A DNA stretch of 64,000 nucleotides from Conexivisphaerales archaeon (GTDB taxonomy: Archaea; Thermoproteota; Nitrososphaeria; Conexivisphaerales; DTJL01). The notes under the pieces are model-generated. The model was not told where the DNA came from and did no database searches. It saw only the letters and a list, made by a program, of their open reading frames with translations. Shown piece after piece: positions 18,202 to 28,401 of this stretch. The DNA lies in the NCBI GenBank assembly GCA_038728585.1, contig JAVYTR010000003.1, positions 124,001 through 188,000 on the forward strand, read 5' to 3'. Position 1 is the first letter of the stretch; every line of letters starts with the position of its first letter. The position numbers and the translations under genes are program-made.

Positions 18202-18603
18202 GTTAAGCAAAACGTTCTTTATTCTTGCACCAAGCTGTACTTCAGGCAGTAGACCGACAACTCTATCAACCATTGCTCCATTTCTGAAGAGAACCAGTGT
18301 AGGTATGGCCATCACTGAATATGACTGAGCAGTAATTGGGTTTTCATCCACATTCAGGTTTCCAAACCTCACCTGACCAGCAAGTCTTGACGCCAGCCTC
18401 TCAAGGATAGGGGCCATCATCCTGCAAGGTTGACACCATTCTGCCCAGAAATCAACCACCAGACGAGGATTCTTCTGAAGCTCAGTAGAAAAATTCTGGT
18501 CAGTCAGAATGAGCGGTGATATGTCAACTTTGCTCTCTTCGGATTTCGCTGACCTCATCATCTCCCTGAGCATCTTAAGCTTTATAGCTTCGAGCTCGTC
18601 CAA
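18199..18603 (-). CDS. trxA: Thioredoxin with N-terminal helical extension
   Basis: 134 aa, cytosolic disulfide reductase. The active site WAEWCQPCRMMAP has redox Cys57 and Cys60; the cis-proline is in AIPTLVLFRNG. Residues 1-28 (MDELEAIKLKMLREMM and following) form an extra charged helix seen in several archaeal thioredoxins, then a normal thioredoxin fold follows. Convergent with ths. Confidence 0.94.
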   Translation of the reverse strand: MDELEAIKLKMLREMMRSAKSEESKVDISPLILTDQNFSTELQKNPRLVVDFWAEWCQPCRMMAPILERLASRLAGQVRFGNLNVDENPITAQSYSVMAIPTLVLFRNGAMVDRVVGLLPEVQLGARIKNVLLN

Positions 18604-18682
18604 ATTCCACTCTCCACCAGTTGCATCTTTATCCGGATTAAAGTTTTCCCGATATTTCTTTCTTGACTCTATTCCAGAGGTT

Positions 18683-19561
18683 TCAGCTGAAGACTATTAG
18701 CGAAACACAGGGCGCATTTCCTACTATATCTTTTGTATCTGTGCCGAACAGGCCTGAGATCAGATTCCTTTTGTGTCCTGTGAGAATAAGTATGTCTATC
18801 TTCTCCTTAATTACAAAGTCTGCTATATCCTTTCCTAGCTGCCTTGAGGCCAGAACCCTTGGGGAAAACATTCTGCCCAGATTTTTGATCACTATGCTTA
18901 TAGTTTCTGCAAATCGTCTCTCCATCAGCTTTATTTCGTTGCTGTATTCAATTGCTTCGACAGGGACAGTCTGAGGTAACAGTATCGCTTGTGCGGCTAT
19001 GAGTTCAGCATCTGGTGTGGTAGCCAGGCTGGTTAACGCAGCAGCAAGGACGAATGCATCTTTCGGCTCCGTGCCAGGCTTGACGAGGACTGCTATCTTG
19101 CTGGGGCTTGACGTTATCTTTATGCTCGGGTCCGGAGTTTCTACAAGAACAGTCTTCAGAGGATTTCTCTGCGCCACCCTGTCTGAAACTCTCCCCACCA
19201 GCTCCCTGAAGAACCCCTCCTTATGGGCAGACATGATAATCGCCTGAGCGTTATGTTTCAAAGCTGCAGTGATTATCATCCTGCTTATACTGTCGAAGGA
19301 ATCATCTGTTGCATCTTCATCGACGAAACTGACTCTGATCCTCAGCTTATCCGCCAGAGACCTGACTTCCTGCCTGAAGGTTTCTGAGATACTTTCGTTC
19401 TTCAGCCTAGCGTGGTATATGAACAGGATAGCTCCGCAGTATTCTGCTATGTGCATCGCAACGAAAACCGCATTCCATTCCCTCGGTTGATATGCGAGCG
19501 GGAGAAGAATCGGGCTATCACTCCATCCCCATTCGAGGTCCCTGGTCTGCTGTTCTTGCAT
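18683..19561 (-). CDS. Tandem universal stress protein (UspA) domains
   Basis: 292 aa with two USP folds, about residues 15-140 and 150-292. The first ends with IIMSAHKEGFFRELVGRVSDRV...NPLKTVLV and the second with LILTGHKRNLISGLFGTDTKDIV, both versions of the USP nucleotide-loop pattern, here degenerate (no clean G-2x-G-9x-G-S/T). It lies 90 nt downstream of an APC permease on the same strand. In many archaea these two parts are fused, so it probably modulates that transporter. Confidence 0.85.
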   Translation of the reverse strand: MQEQQTRDLEWGWSDSPILLPLAYQPREWNAVFVAMHIAEYCGAILFIYHARLKNESISETFRQEVRSLADKLRIRVSFVDEDATDDSFDSISRMIITAALKHNAQAIIMSAHKEGFFRELVGRVSDRVAQRNPLKTVLVETPDPSIKITSSPSKIAVLVKPGTEPKDAFVLAAALTSLATTPDAELIAAQAILLPQTVPVEAIEYSNEIKLMERRFAETISIVIKNLGRMFSPRVLASRQLGKDIADFVIKEKIDILILTGHKRNLISGLFGTDTKDIVGNAPCVSLIVFS

Positions 19562-19651
19562 CTGTTCTTCTTTCCTGTACTAACTCTCAACTCAGCATTT
19601 ATAGATATTTTGGATTTCTATCTTTGCGAGCAACATAGCATATGATGAATT

Positions 19652-21130
19652 TCACACATTGCTCTGTCCGATTTTCTTTTTGGCAGCAAGCAGAGTAGAG
19701 CCTCTCTTCCTGCGGTATAGCAGAAATATCAGCAGTCCCACCATGAACCAAATCACTCCCAGCTCTCTGCCAAGAGGGTGAAGAAGTATCAAAATCAGCC
19801 AGATGGCGCTACAGGAAACGAAGCCTATTATAGGTATGAGTGATATCTTCACCTTTCTCCCCCTGTAGAGTATAGAGATGTTCAAGGGTGACCTGTAGTA
19901 GCCGTTTGATTGCTCTTCAAGCCTTAGCTTAATAGCTGAGAGGTTGACATACATGTAAGCAACAAGAGCGCCGAAATTATAGATGGAGGCTACAAGGTTC
20001 AGAAGTTCAGCAGACGGGAGAAAGATGTTGACCAGTATCAGCAGGATGGCTATGAGTGAAAAGGTGATGATTGTTACATAGGGTGTTCTGAACCGCCTGC
20101 TTATCCTGGCCATTTCTTTAGGTAGGAGTCCTAGCCTTCCCATCGAAAAAGTAACCCTGGAGACACCCACAACCCCTGTGTTTGTTGATACAGTGCATAT
20201 CCAGATCCCCATAAACGCCACCCATATGCTGAGAATGCCCCCTATTACAGGATAGGCTGAAGAGAGTACGTAAAGAGGGTTTTCGGGTGAAGATGCAGCA
20301 ACCTGCCAAGGGATCAGAGAGACGGTCAGGAAAGAAAGGGATAGAGCTATGACAAGGACAGATACAATTGATAGCTTGGTGGCCTTTGGGATCACCTTTG
20401 AAGGCTTCTTCGTCTCTTCGGCTGCCTGTGATATCGATTCTATTCCTATGTACGAAGCCATAGCTAGAGTTATTCCATAAGCAAAGTTCTGAGATGTAAG
20501 CAGGCTTGGGGTTATCTGACTTGTCCAATTCATAAAAGAATCTGACATGAAAGCTGAGTAAAGACCGATTATTATCAGGATTGATATTGTAGCAAGGCTT
20601 ACCGCGGTTACAGCTTCGTTCAACTTGGAGGAGTAGCTTATCCCGAATATGTTGAGAACCATCAGCACCACAATCACGGACGCGCCTATCAATCCGTAGT
20701 AGGGCTGCTGAAGGGGTACAGATGTACCGAAGAATGTCTTTACTATCGCTCCGACGTAGCCTGATGTTGCGAGCCCAAATAGAGCTATATCGATCGTGTA
20801 ATCAAGCATAAGCCCCCATCCAGCCATGAACCCATGAATCGGACCGAAGGCCTTTGTAGCATAGTAGTTGCCCCCTCCCGCAACTGGGTATCTTGAGGCC
20901 AGCTCTGCATAGGTGAGGCCCGTCGTAACATATGTCACTGCAGCAATCAAAAGTGCTATGGGAGCTGCTGCCTGTGCGTAAAGAGCAAGGATTCCGAGAG
21001 CGACGTAGATGTCAGCACCTACGTCGGAATAACCCATGCTGAAGGAACCATAAACACCTATCTCTCTCTTCAGGCCATATGCTTCTTCCCCGAGACCCAT
21101 CTCTGAGTCTGATGTATCCGGCTTGGGCAA
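19652..21130 (-). CDS. APC-superfamily amino acid permease
   Basis: 492 aa, twelve predicted transmembrane helices. The TM1 motif GYSDVGADIYVALGILAL and the TM2-3 stretch YAELASRYPVAGGGNYYATK are characteristic of APC amino acid transporters. Expected substrate is a neutral or cationic amino acid; not assignable further. Start is TTG at 21130. The downstream gene codes for a double USP protein, a common archaeal pairing. Confidence 0.93.
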   Translation of the reverse strand: MPKPDTSDSEMGLGEEAYGLKREIGVYGSFSMGYSDVGADIYVALGILALYAQAAAPIALLIAAVTYVTTGLTYAELASRYPVAGGGNYYATKAFGPIHGFMAGWGLMLDYTIDIALFGLATSGYVGAIVKTFFGTSVPLQQPYYGLIGASVIVVLMVLNIFGISYSSKLNEAVTAVSLATISILIIIGLYSAFMSDSFMNWTSQITPSLLTSQNFAYGITLAMASYIGIESISQAAEETKKPSKVIPKATKLSIVSVLVIALSLSFLTVSLIPWQVAASSPENPLYVLSSAYPVIGGILSIWVAFMGIWICTVSTNTGVVGVSRVTFSMGRLGLLPKEMARISRRFRTPYVTIITFSLIAILLILVNIFLPSAELLNLVASIYNFGALVAYMYVNLSAIKLRLEEQSNGYYRSPLNISILYRGRKVKISLIPIIGFVSCSAIWLILILLHPLGRELGVIWFMVGLLIFLLYRRKRGSTLLAAKKKIGQSNV

Positions 21131-21249
21131 AGTAGGTCATGTTTCCGTTTAGCTAACCCCCGAGAAGATATGGTATTTAAGAATCCCGAATTTATCATCT
21201 GACCTAGCAATCGGATAAATTCTGAAAAGAAAAGAAAGAACAGAAATTG

Positions 21250-22209
21250 CTAGCTCTGCTCAAGCGACTTGAGGATTCTTATCCTCTTTACAGTGTTTGG
21301 ATGAGTTGAGAAGAGTTCCATGAATCTTTCGCCTGATGTCAGTCTTCTGCTTGCAACATAGTTGACCAGCTCTTCGTCGCTCATGTTTGCCAGGTTGATG
21401 CCAGCTGTATTGTCTGGGTCGATTATCATCAAACTCTTGAAGCCTGAAAGCTGAATTGAAGATGAGCCTGTCCTTTTCAAACCGTGTGAATACGCATCCA
21501 GCTTTGCCAGAGCAACTGCCAGTTTTTCAGCGCCTCCCTGTACGACTTCGGCTCCATGCCTGTCTGCGTATAGCTCCCTTTGCCTGCCGAGGCCTAGTAT
21601 CAGAAGGTTCAGTATGAAATAGACGATAAGAGCGAGGAAGCCTATTGCAGCACCATTCCCGCCATTTCTCTGGTTTGACCCGTAGTATCCGCCGGACCAT
21701 ATCAGCGATATGCCTATCCAGTAGAAGATGGTCGGAAGAACGGAGACGAACATCATAATCTGAACGTCCCTGTGCTTCAGATGTCCTAACTCATGACCTA
21801 GGACTGCTTCTATCTCGTCGTCCTTCAAATTGTCGAGCAAACCCTGGGTTATGCAGACTCTGCTACCTCCCAGAGGAGAGCCGTAGGCAAAAGCGTTGGG
21901 TGCCTTCATCGGAGAATACATTATCTTGGGCTTTTGTATGTGGGCTGAAGCGGCGACCCTTTCCACCATTTCATGCAACTTCGGCGACTGGTTGTAAGGC
22001 ACTTCCTTGCACCTGTACATAGCCTCAATCATGTACGGAGAGACCAGCCATTGCACGAAGTTGAAGAGGACTACAAAGACAAGGACAGAGAATATGCTCA
22101 GAGCTCCAAGCAGGTAAAGGAGAAGTGATATGAAGAGCGTCGAAGCACCTATGACGAGTGCCAGCGTTCCAAACATGGTCAGCCTTAGCTTCAATAAACT
22201 GTAGGCCAT
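21250..22209 (-). CDS. htpX: HtpX-like membrane zinc metalloprotease (M48)
   Basis: 319 aa from the ATG at 22209 (an upstream GTG at 22242 would add 11 residues). Quality-control protease of the membrane. The catalytic HEXXH is in EAVLGHELGHLKHRD, and the third ligand Glu is expected in RQRELYADRHGAEVV. Two N-terminal helices (about 10-45) and one or two central helices give the usual topology. MAPNAFAYGSPLGGSRVCITQGLL-type sequence before the motif is family-typical. The internal start places the first helix close to the N-terminus, as in homologues. Confidence 0.94.
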   Translation of the reverse strand: MAYSLLKLRLTMFGTLALVIGASTLFISLLLYLLGALSIFSVLVFVVLFNFVQWLVSPYMIEAMYRCKEVPYNQSPKLHEMVERVAASAHIQKPKIMYSPMKAPNAFAYGSPLGGSRVCITQGLLDNLKDDEIEAVLGHELGHLKHRDVQIMMFVSVLPTIFYWIGISLIWSGGYYGSNQRNGGNGAAIGFLALIVYFILNLLILGLGRQRELYADRHGAEVVQGGAEKLAVALAKLDAYSHGLKRTGSSSIQLSGFKSLMIIDPDNTAGINLANMSDEELVNYVASRRLTSGERFMELFSTHPNTVKRIRILKSLEQS

Positions 22210-22646
22210 AGACGGTACACCAATTTCAAAGTCTGTTACCACCTTTTTAACTGTTGCTGATGGTTCATCCTGAGAGATTATGGATTATAGCCACAGTCTG
22301 ACATGGCCTGGCTCTCTATACTGACTGAATCCAGGTTATGTTTAATTCCATATCATACTTTTTTCGTGTTAAGAAGTAGATATCTGCTGTTCTTTCTGTT
22401 GATTCAGGTCGGTTGAAATCTGTAAATTGTTGGTGAATGGTGCTGTGAAAGCTTGAGCGTTTTGAAAGACTGCATTCTGTTTCTTCAAACGTCTGAATTT
22501 CTTTTAACGAAGGACTGATTTATTTATTCAAATGTGTGTAACAGAGTTGGCGCCTAACAGATTGTTTGTAATGAACAAACCGAAATCAGTTCTTAGGCAG
22601 TCTTAAACAGGCTGATGTGCTAACCACTCTTACATCTGTACCGCAA
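22210..22646. other. Intergenic region between htpX and the glycosyltransferase gene
   Basis: About 440 nt, AT-rich, with no open frame of convincing length. A stretch near 22560-22630 superficially resembles tRNA arms but no cloverleaf or TTC-loop sequence can be drawn. I see nothing further in it. Confidence 0.4.
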
Positions 22647-23801
22647 TCAAACTTTCCAGTCAATGTCTACTTCTTCTTTGATAGCTACCCTGACGATTCC
22701 CCAGACCATAGCAGCAAGCCATAAGGGAGAATAAACCAGATAGTACAGCACAAACAAGATAGGCGAGAACTTCAGTTTCATCCGCCTAGCAAAGTAGAAG
22801 TACAATGATGAATACGCTGCGAGACCGAACAGGGTAGCAGTTGCGAACGAGAAGATTCCGTTGATTTCCTGAGGGGTGACGAAGGGTATGAGAAGCAGGG
22901 GAAAGCTCCTTGCAGGGAAAGATATGAATAACAGAGCTATGGTATCCCATATCGCAAGGTCCCTGAAGGCAAAACTTGCAAACAATGCAAGCAGAGAAGG
23001 AAAGATCATGAGAAGAGACAGAAGAGCGATCTGAGGTTTTGACCTTACCATGACAAATATCTCCTTCCAGTTATCCCTCAACCATTTAGCTGTACCATAA
23101 GCCCATCTTTTTCTCTGTTTGACCCAAGCCGAAAACGTGGGCGGAGCAAATGTATACACTGGTAAGTCATCGATGAACTTGAACTTCAGACCCCTTTCGA
23201 AACATCTTAGCCCAAAATCCAAGTCTTCCGATATGACATCCCTGAAACCGCCCACTTTTTCAAATGCCTCTTTTGTTATCGCGAATGCTGCGCCGTTCAT
23301 ACCGAAGGTCCGTCTGGTGCTTACCGATATTAGCCAGTCTGCTGCGCTGATGCCCAGGTACTCATAGTAGACCATCTTGGATAGCAGGCTGTTCCCCTTC
23401 ACAACCTTCTTGAACTCAACAACATCATAACTCTGAAGCTCTTCGTTAATCCTTTTCAACAGGTCTTCCCCAACAAGAGATGTATCAGCGTCGAGGAAGA
23501 AGAAAGCATCGCCTTTAGAAAGACTGCAGCCCCTTCTTAAGCACGAAACCTTACCTCTCCTTTCATGGCTTACATCGAAGACCACCTCTTTACCGTATCG
23601 CTCCACAATATCCTGAATGTTCTGGTCTGGGCAGTCCACCACAACAATTATCTCCTTGCTGGGGTGCTTGGATGAAATGAGTTTGAGGATGGTATCTTCA
23701 AGAGTAGGGGAGGTCCGGTAAACGGGTATTATTACTGAAAGGCTGTAATCCTTCTTCAGCGACAACCAATACACACCGGTTTGAAGGTCGCCGTAATACA
23801 T
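22647..23801 (-). CDS. Family 2 processive-type membrane glycosyltransferase
   Basis: 384 aa. GT-A domain about residues 18-250 with YSLSVIIPVYRTSPT, the DxD-like FFFLDADTSLVG, the acid GGFRDVISEDLDFGLR and the QRKRW motif of processive GT2 enzymes. Three to four C-terminal transmembrane helices (about 255-375) form the membrane channel region. It would transfer sugars from nucleotide donors to a lipid or polymer acceptor. A TATA-like TTTTAAGTA at about 23805-23813 is very close to the ATG at 23801, so an internal GTG at 23774 is a credible alternative start. Confidence 0.92.
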   Translation of the reverse strand: MYYGDLQTGVYWLSLKKDYSLSVIIPVYRTSPTLEDTILKLISSKHPSKEIIVVVDCPDQNIQDIVERYGKEVVFDVSHERRGKVSCLRRGCSLSKGDAFFFLDADTSLVGEDLLKRINEELQSYDVVEFKKVVKGNSLLSKMVYYEYLGISAADWLISVSTRRTFGMNGAAFAITKEAFEKVGGFRDVISEDLDFGLRCFERGLKFKFIDDLPVYTFAPPTFSAWVKQRKRWAYGTAKWLRDNWKEIFVMVRSKPQIALLSLLMIFPSLLALFASFAFRDLAIWDTIALLFISFPARSFPLLLIPFVTPQEINGIFSFATATLFGLAAYSSLYFYFARRMKLKFSPILFVLYYLVYSPLWLAAMVWGIVRVAIKEEVDIDWKV

Positions 23802-23964
23802 ATCTACTTAAAACTTTCTGTTTCAAGTATAAGAGCCATCCTTTCCACTGGAAAATGCAAAATGTTTCATGCAGAGAATTAACGTCTCTGAAACACGCAC
23901 TTGCTGAAAGGTCTGAAGCATATGACGAAAAGGTGATTAATGTATCAATAAGCTGGTTGGAAGG

Positions 23965-24984
23965 ATGACAGAGGAGGCCAAGAAGCCCAAGGCAGTGGTA
24001 ATGCTCTCAGGAGGACTTGACAGCACTCTAGCCCTTGCTATAACTAAGGAGCTGGGCGTTGAGCCAATAGCTCTGAGCCTGAAGACGCCTTTCTGCAATT
24101 TTGACTGTGGTGCAGGAGCCTGCGCCGGAGATGTAGCCGATGTTGCAAGAAGGTTCAACGTCCAGTGGGTTGCCAGAGAACTTGGAGACGAGTACATCGA
24201 CATGGTGAGGAATCCCAGGTATGGCAGAGGTTCGGGAATGAACCCATGCATAGACTGCAGAATAATGATGTTCAAAGAAGGGAAGAAGTTGATGGAAGAG
24301 GTCGGGGCTGATTTTCTTGTAACAGGGGAGGTGCTCGGACAGAGGCCCATGTCACAAAACGCTAAAGCGATCAAGATAATAGAGGAAGAATCAGGCCTCG
24401 CAGGTAAGATTCTCAGGCCTCTATCTGCCAAGCTTCTGAAGCCTACTGAGGCTGAGATTTCGGGGCTCGTCGACAGAAGCAGGCTTCTCGATGTTAGTGG
24501 CAGGTCAAGAAGAAGACAGATAGAACTTGCTAGGATGCTTGGGCTAAAGAGGTATCCCAATCCCGCCGGGGGGTGCATACTTACCGAAAAGGCGTATTCA
24601 AGAAGGCTCAAGGACCTGTTCGAACACCAAAGTCAGATTAGCAAAAGAGACGTCCAGCTTCTGAAGCTAGGAAGACATTTCAGGCTATCGCAGGAATGCA
24701 AACTGATCGTGGGAAGAAACATGGTGGAGAATAACGAAATAATTTTGCTTGCATCAGAAAATGAGATGCTGCTGATGGTCAAAGATTTCGTTGGACCAAC
24801 CTGCTTGTTGCAAGGAGGGTCTGAAGGGTTGGAGGAGCTTGCGGCTTCAATCTGTGTCAGGTACAGCGATGCTCCAAAGGACAGGCAGGTAACAGTAAGG
24901 TTCTTTGATGTTAACGACGTCACACACAAAGAGATATCAGTAAAGGCAGCAAACCCCTCTGAAACTGCTGGTTACATGATCTGA
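23965..24984 (+). CDS. PP-loop ATPase, predicted tRNA thiolation enzyme (ThiI/MnmA-like)
   Basis: 339 aa. The PP-loop VVMLSGGLDSTLALA at residues about 11-25 binds ATP to adenylate a tRNA base. Cysteines in CNFDCGAGAC and PCIDCRIMMF could hold a sulfur-transfer or Fe-S site. A conserved PNPAGGCILTE segment follows. The C-terminal part (about 205-339) has a beta-rich domain of unknown assignment. This architecture corresponds to archaeal proteins annotated as tRNA 4-thiouridine or 2-thiouridine synthase relatives; which nucleoside is modified is unclear. The leaderless ATG at 23965 has ATTAATG about 27 nt upstream. Confidence 0.82.
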   Translation: MTEEAKKPKAVVMLSGGLDSTLALAITKELGVEPIALSLKTPFCNFDCGAGACAGDVADVARRFNVQWVARELGDEYIDMVRNPRYGRGSGMNPCIDCRIMMFKEGKKLMEEVGADFLVTGEVLGQRPMSQNAKAIKIIEEESGLAGKILRPLSAKLLKPTEAEISGLVDRSRLLDVSGRSRRRQIELARMLGLKRYPNPAGGCILTEKAYSRRLKDLFEHQSQISKRDVQLLKLGRHFRLSQECKLIVGRNMVENNEIILLASENEMLLMVKDFVGPTCLLQGGSEGLEELAASICVRYSDAPKDRQVTVRFFDVNDVTHKEISVKAANPSETAGYMI

Positions 24985-25069
24985 TTCTGGTGTGCTGCAG
25001 AAGGATTCTTGGCAATACCGCCCTTTTTACGAAAAAGAGTTATAAATCACTTCTGAGGCCGTATAATGC

Positions 25070-25300
25070 ATGCCAACAGCATTCGTACTTCTGAACGTTG
25101 AACCGGGTGGAGAAGAGGAGGTACTTCAATCGCTCAAAAGTATCCCTGAGATAAAGGAAGCTTACAGGGTTTATGGTGTGTATGACACGATTGTGAAGCT
25201 AGAAGCGGAATCAGCGGAGAAGCTGAAGGAACTGATAACCTGGAAGATCAGAAGACTTAGCAAGGTAAGGTCAACACTTACAATGCTGGCTGTACAGTAG
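25070..25300 (+). CDS. Stand-alone Lrp/AsnC ligand-binding (RAM) domain protein
   Basis: 76 aa, the whole protein being the alpha-beta RAM/SMART domain: FVLLNVEPGGEEEVLQSLKS, EAYRVYGVYDTIVKLEAES, RRLSKVRSTLTMLAV. It has no DNA-binding domain. Such proteins oligomerise, bind amino acids and may pair with full-length Lrp regulators. TTATAAATC at 25040-25048 is centred about 27 nt before the ATG, so it is leaderless and has its own promoter. Confidence 0.92.
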   Translation: MPTAFVLLNVEPGGEEEVLQSLKSIPEIKEAYRVYGVYDTIVKLEAESAEKLKELITWKIRRLSKVRSTLTMLAVQ

Positions 25301-25676
25301 TAAATCGATTTCTTGGTCAACACCTTACTGCATAGCCTCTGCTGGGATTTTATGCTCTGTATGGTTGAGATAACCTAATTCATATTTACTATTTCAATAA
25401 ACAAACAGCTTAAATTAAAGAGCTGGGAACTCGTTCTGCGGTTATTGCGTTTATCATACATCCTCAACGATGGTTTGGTGTTTGGTCTTTGAGCGCTGAA
25501 AAATTGGCTACTAGGAAAGGCTGGAAGCCGAAATTGCGGGTTTCAATTCAAAGTAGATACGCTGTATCTCTTGTTTGAATCGAACAGAGTCTCCGGAAAA
25601 GTAGATTTGTCAACTGGGCATAGCAGTGTAGTACACAAGTCAACGTTATAAGGTATTGACACGATACTTATGACCG
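25301..25676. other. Intergenic region with the ppdK promoter
   Basis: 376 nt with no convincing frame. It contains a small palindrome GATACGCTGTATC (about 25555-25567). TTATAAG at 25646-25652 is the predicted TATA box for ppdK. Confidence 0.5.
25646..25652 (+). promoter_or_regulatory. TATA box of ppdK
   Basis: TTATAAG is centred about 28 nt upstream of the ATG at 25677, predicting a leaderless transcript. Confidence 0.55.
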
Positions 25677-28358
25677 ATGGCCCAGAAGAATTTGGAAATC
25701 TATACTTTTGAAGAAGCATCAAGACTCGGCCTGGGGAAGTTTGAGTTAGGGGGAAAGGGCTACGGATTAGTTGAAATGGTAAAACTGGGATTGCCTGTAC
25801 CAGCTGGCGCTGTCATTACAACACGCATGTGCAGGGAATATTTTGCAGCTAATCGTTCATTTCCAGAAGGATTTGAAGAAGCAGTCAGGTCGAAGATGGG
25901 CGAGATAGAGAAAAAATCCGGGAAGAAATTTGGTGATCCAAAGAACCCCCTGCTTGTTTCTGTCAGGTCAGGGGCTCCTTTTTCGATGCCCGGTATGATG
26001 GATACTGTGCTGAATCTTGGTGTAAACGATGAAGTCGCAGAAGGGCTTGCAACGATAAGCAGAGACAGACGTTTCGCTTTTGATACGTACAGGAGGTTCA
26101 TACAGCTGTTTGGGAAGATAGTGCTCAAGGTTCCAGGTGAAGAATTTGAAACAATACTTTCCTCAGTCAAGAAGGAGAAGGGAGTAAAGAACGACATAGA
26201 GCTCGACGCTACTGACTGGGCTAGGGTTGTTGAAGAATTCAAAAAGAAGGTGAAAGAAGCTACCGGGCAGGAGATACCACAGGATCCATACAAGCAGCTT
26301 TTCATGGCAATAGCAGCTGTGTTTGACTCGTGGTACAACCCTAGAGCCCAGGAGTACAGGAAGATCTACAGGATTTCTGAAGAGCTGGGAACAGCTGTTA
26401 ACATAGTAGAAATGGTTTATGGCAATTACGATGATAACTCTGCTACTGGTGTTGCGTTTACTAGGAATCCTAGCACAGGAGAGAAGAAGCTGTATGGCGA
26501 ATACCTGACTAGGGCACAGGGAGAAGATGTGGTTGCGGGGATTAGGACCCCGATGCCGATAGAGTCTATGCAGCAGCATCTTCCTGAAGCATATTCGCAG
26601 CTACTCGAAACTGCAAGGAAGCTCGAAGAGTACTTCAAGGATATGCAGGACATTGAGTTTACAGTCGAAAGAGGTAGACTGTACATGCTACAGACCAGAA
26701 CTGGAAAGAGGACTGCTCAGGCTGCCGTAAAGATAGCTGTAGATATGGTATCTGAAGGACTCATAACCAGCAGGGAGGCTGTCAGCAGGGTCGAGCCTGA
26801 CCAGATAGACCAGCTGCTTCACCGCCAGGTGAACCCTTCGGTAAAGGAGAAGCCTATAGCTGTGGGGATAGCAGCATCACCAGGAGCAGCAGCTGGCAAA
26901 GTTGTATTTACGGATGAAGACTCGGTAATGGCTAGGGAAAGGGGAGAAGCAGCAATACTCGTTAGACCCGAGACTGCACCAGAAGATATAGCAGGGATAG
27001 CAGCATCCGAAGGTGTACTCACGAGCAGGGGTGGAAAGACAAGCCATGCAGCAGTGGTCACAAGGGGTATGGGAAAGCCCTGTATTGTTGGAGCCGAAGA
27101 GATAAAGATCGACCTGAACAGACAGGTGTTTGAAGTAAACGGAATAATGGTCAAGAAGGGAGACATCATAACGATCGATGGTAGTTCAGGCAGAGTTTAC
27201 CTAGGGCAAGTTGAGATGATAGAGCCAGAGCTGACGAAGGATGTCAGCATACTCCTTGGCTGGGCTGATTCCATACGACGGCTGAAGATCAGGGCAAATG
27301 CTGATACGCCGTCTGCAGCCTCAAGGGCAAGGTCCTTCGGCGCTGAGGGGATCGGCCTGACCAGGACAGAGAGGATGTTCGGGTCAGAGGAGAGGCTTGC
27401 AATCGTTCAGTCGATGATTCTGGCTGGAAGCAGGGAGGAGAGGATAAAGTATCTGGCTGAACTGAGGGAGATGCAGAAGAACGATTTCAAGGAGATACTC
27501 AGAGTGATGCACGGGCTTCCAGTGACTGTAAGACTGCTTGATGCTCCTCTGCACGAATTTCTCCCCAAGCCGGAGCAACTTATAGCTGAGGTTGCGAAGC
27601 TTGAAGTTCTGAAGCCAGATTCTGACGAATACAGGAAGAAGAGCTCGCTGCTGAAGAGAGTTCTCGAACTTTCAGAGCATAACCCGATGATGGGGCACAG
27701 GGGTGTCAGAGTTGCGATGAGCTATCCTGAAATATACGAAGCGCAAAGCACGGCCCTATTTGAGGCAGCTGCTGAACTCGTCAAGGAAGGAGTAGAAGTT
27801 GATCTTGAGGTTATGGTCCCGCAGGTGGCAGAAGCCGAAGAACTGAGAAGAGCCAAAGAGATAATCGATAGAGTGGCTGACCAAGTTATGGAAAAGTTGA
27901 AGGTGAAGGTCAACTACAAAGTTGGGACTATGATAGAGACTCCCAGGGCTGCTCTCACAGCTGATGAGGTTGCAAAGCATGCTGATTTCTTTTCGTTTGG
28001 AACCAACGACCTGACTCAGGCAACTTTTGCATTCAGCAGGGATGATGCTGAGGGGAAGTTCATGCCGCTCTACCTCAGTGCGAAGATTCTCTCAGAAAAT
28101 CCTTTCGAGAAACTGGACCCGAAGGGAGTGGCGAGGCTGATGAAGATAGCTGTGCAGGATGGCAGGCAAAGTAATCCCTCGCTTAAGGTTGGAATCTGTG
28201 GTGAACATGGAGGTGAACCAAGCTCGATTGAAATATGCGACAGAATCGGCCTGGATTACGTCAGTTGCTCAGCCTTCAGAGTGCCTGTTGCCAGACTGGC
28301 TGCTGCTCAGTCGGTATTAAAGGCAGAAATGAGAGAGAAAGTATCAAGTTCAGTGTAG
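25677..28358 (+). CDS. ppdK: Pyruvate, phosphate dikinase
   Basis: 893 aa, interconverts pyruvate + ATP + Pi and PEP + AMP + PPi; links pyruvate to gluconeogenesis. Domain order is standard: N-terminal nucleotide-binding domain (about 1-340, with KFELGGKGYGLVEM and SVRSGAPFSMPGMMDTVLN), swivelling phosphohistidine domain with His457 (GGKTSHAAVVTRG), and C-terminal PEP/pyruvate barrel with Cys841 (GICGEHGGEPSS). FGTNDLTQATF confirms PPDK rather than PEP synthase. Full length. Single gene. Confidence 0.98.
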   Translation: MAQKNLEIYTFEEASRLGLGKFELGGKGYGLVEMVKLGLPVPAGAVITTRMCREYFAANRSFPEGFEEAVRSKMGEIEKKSGKKFGDPKNPLLVSVRSGAPFSMPGMMDTVLNLGVNDEVAEGLATISRDRRFAFDTYRRFIQLFGKIVLKVPGEEFETILSSVKKEKGVKNDIELDATDWARVVEEFKKKVKEATGQEIPQDPYKQLFMAIAAVFDSWYNPRAQEYRKIYRISEELGTAVNIVEMVYGNYDDNSATGVAFTRNPSTGEKKLYGEYLTRAQGEDVVAGIRTPMPIESMQQHLPEAYSQLLETARKLEEYFKDMQDIEFTVERGRLYMLQTRTGKRTAQAAVKIAVDMVSEGLITSREAVSRVEPDQIDQLLHRQVNPSVKEKPIAVGIAASPGAAAGKVVFTDEDSVMARERGEAAILVRPETAPEDIAGIAASEGVLTSRGGKTSHAAVVTRGMGKPCIVGAEEIKIDLNRQVFEVNGIMVKKGDIITIDGSSGRVYLGQVEMIEPELTKDVSILLGWADSIRRLKIRANADTPSAASRARSFGAEGIGLTRTERMFGSEERLAIVQSMILAGSREERIKYLAELREMQKNDFKEILRVMHGLPVTVRLLDAPLHEFLPKPEQLIAEVAKLEVLKPDSDEYRKKSSLLKRVLELSEHNPMMGHRGVRVAMSYPEIYEAQSTALFEAAAELVKEGVEVDLEVMVPQVAEAEELRRAKEIIDRVADQVMEKLKVKVNYKVGTMIETPRAALTADEVAKHADFFSFGTNDLTQATFAFSRDDAEGKFMPLYLSAKILSENPFEKLDPKGVARLMKIAVQDGRQSNPSLKVGICGEHGGEPSSIEICDRIGLDYVSCSAFRVPVARLAAAQSVLKAEMREKVSSSV

Positions 28359-28401
28359 AACTAGATTTTCTTCAGCATGATGATTTTCTGTTCTGAATCT
28401 G

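Noticed and set aside
22555-22640. tRNA-like or attachment-site-like stretch
   Set aside because: Some D-arm and anticodon-arm-like words are present, but no acceptor stem or TTC-loop consensus can be formed, and no integrase gene is nearby.
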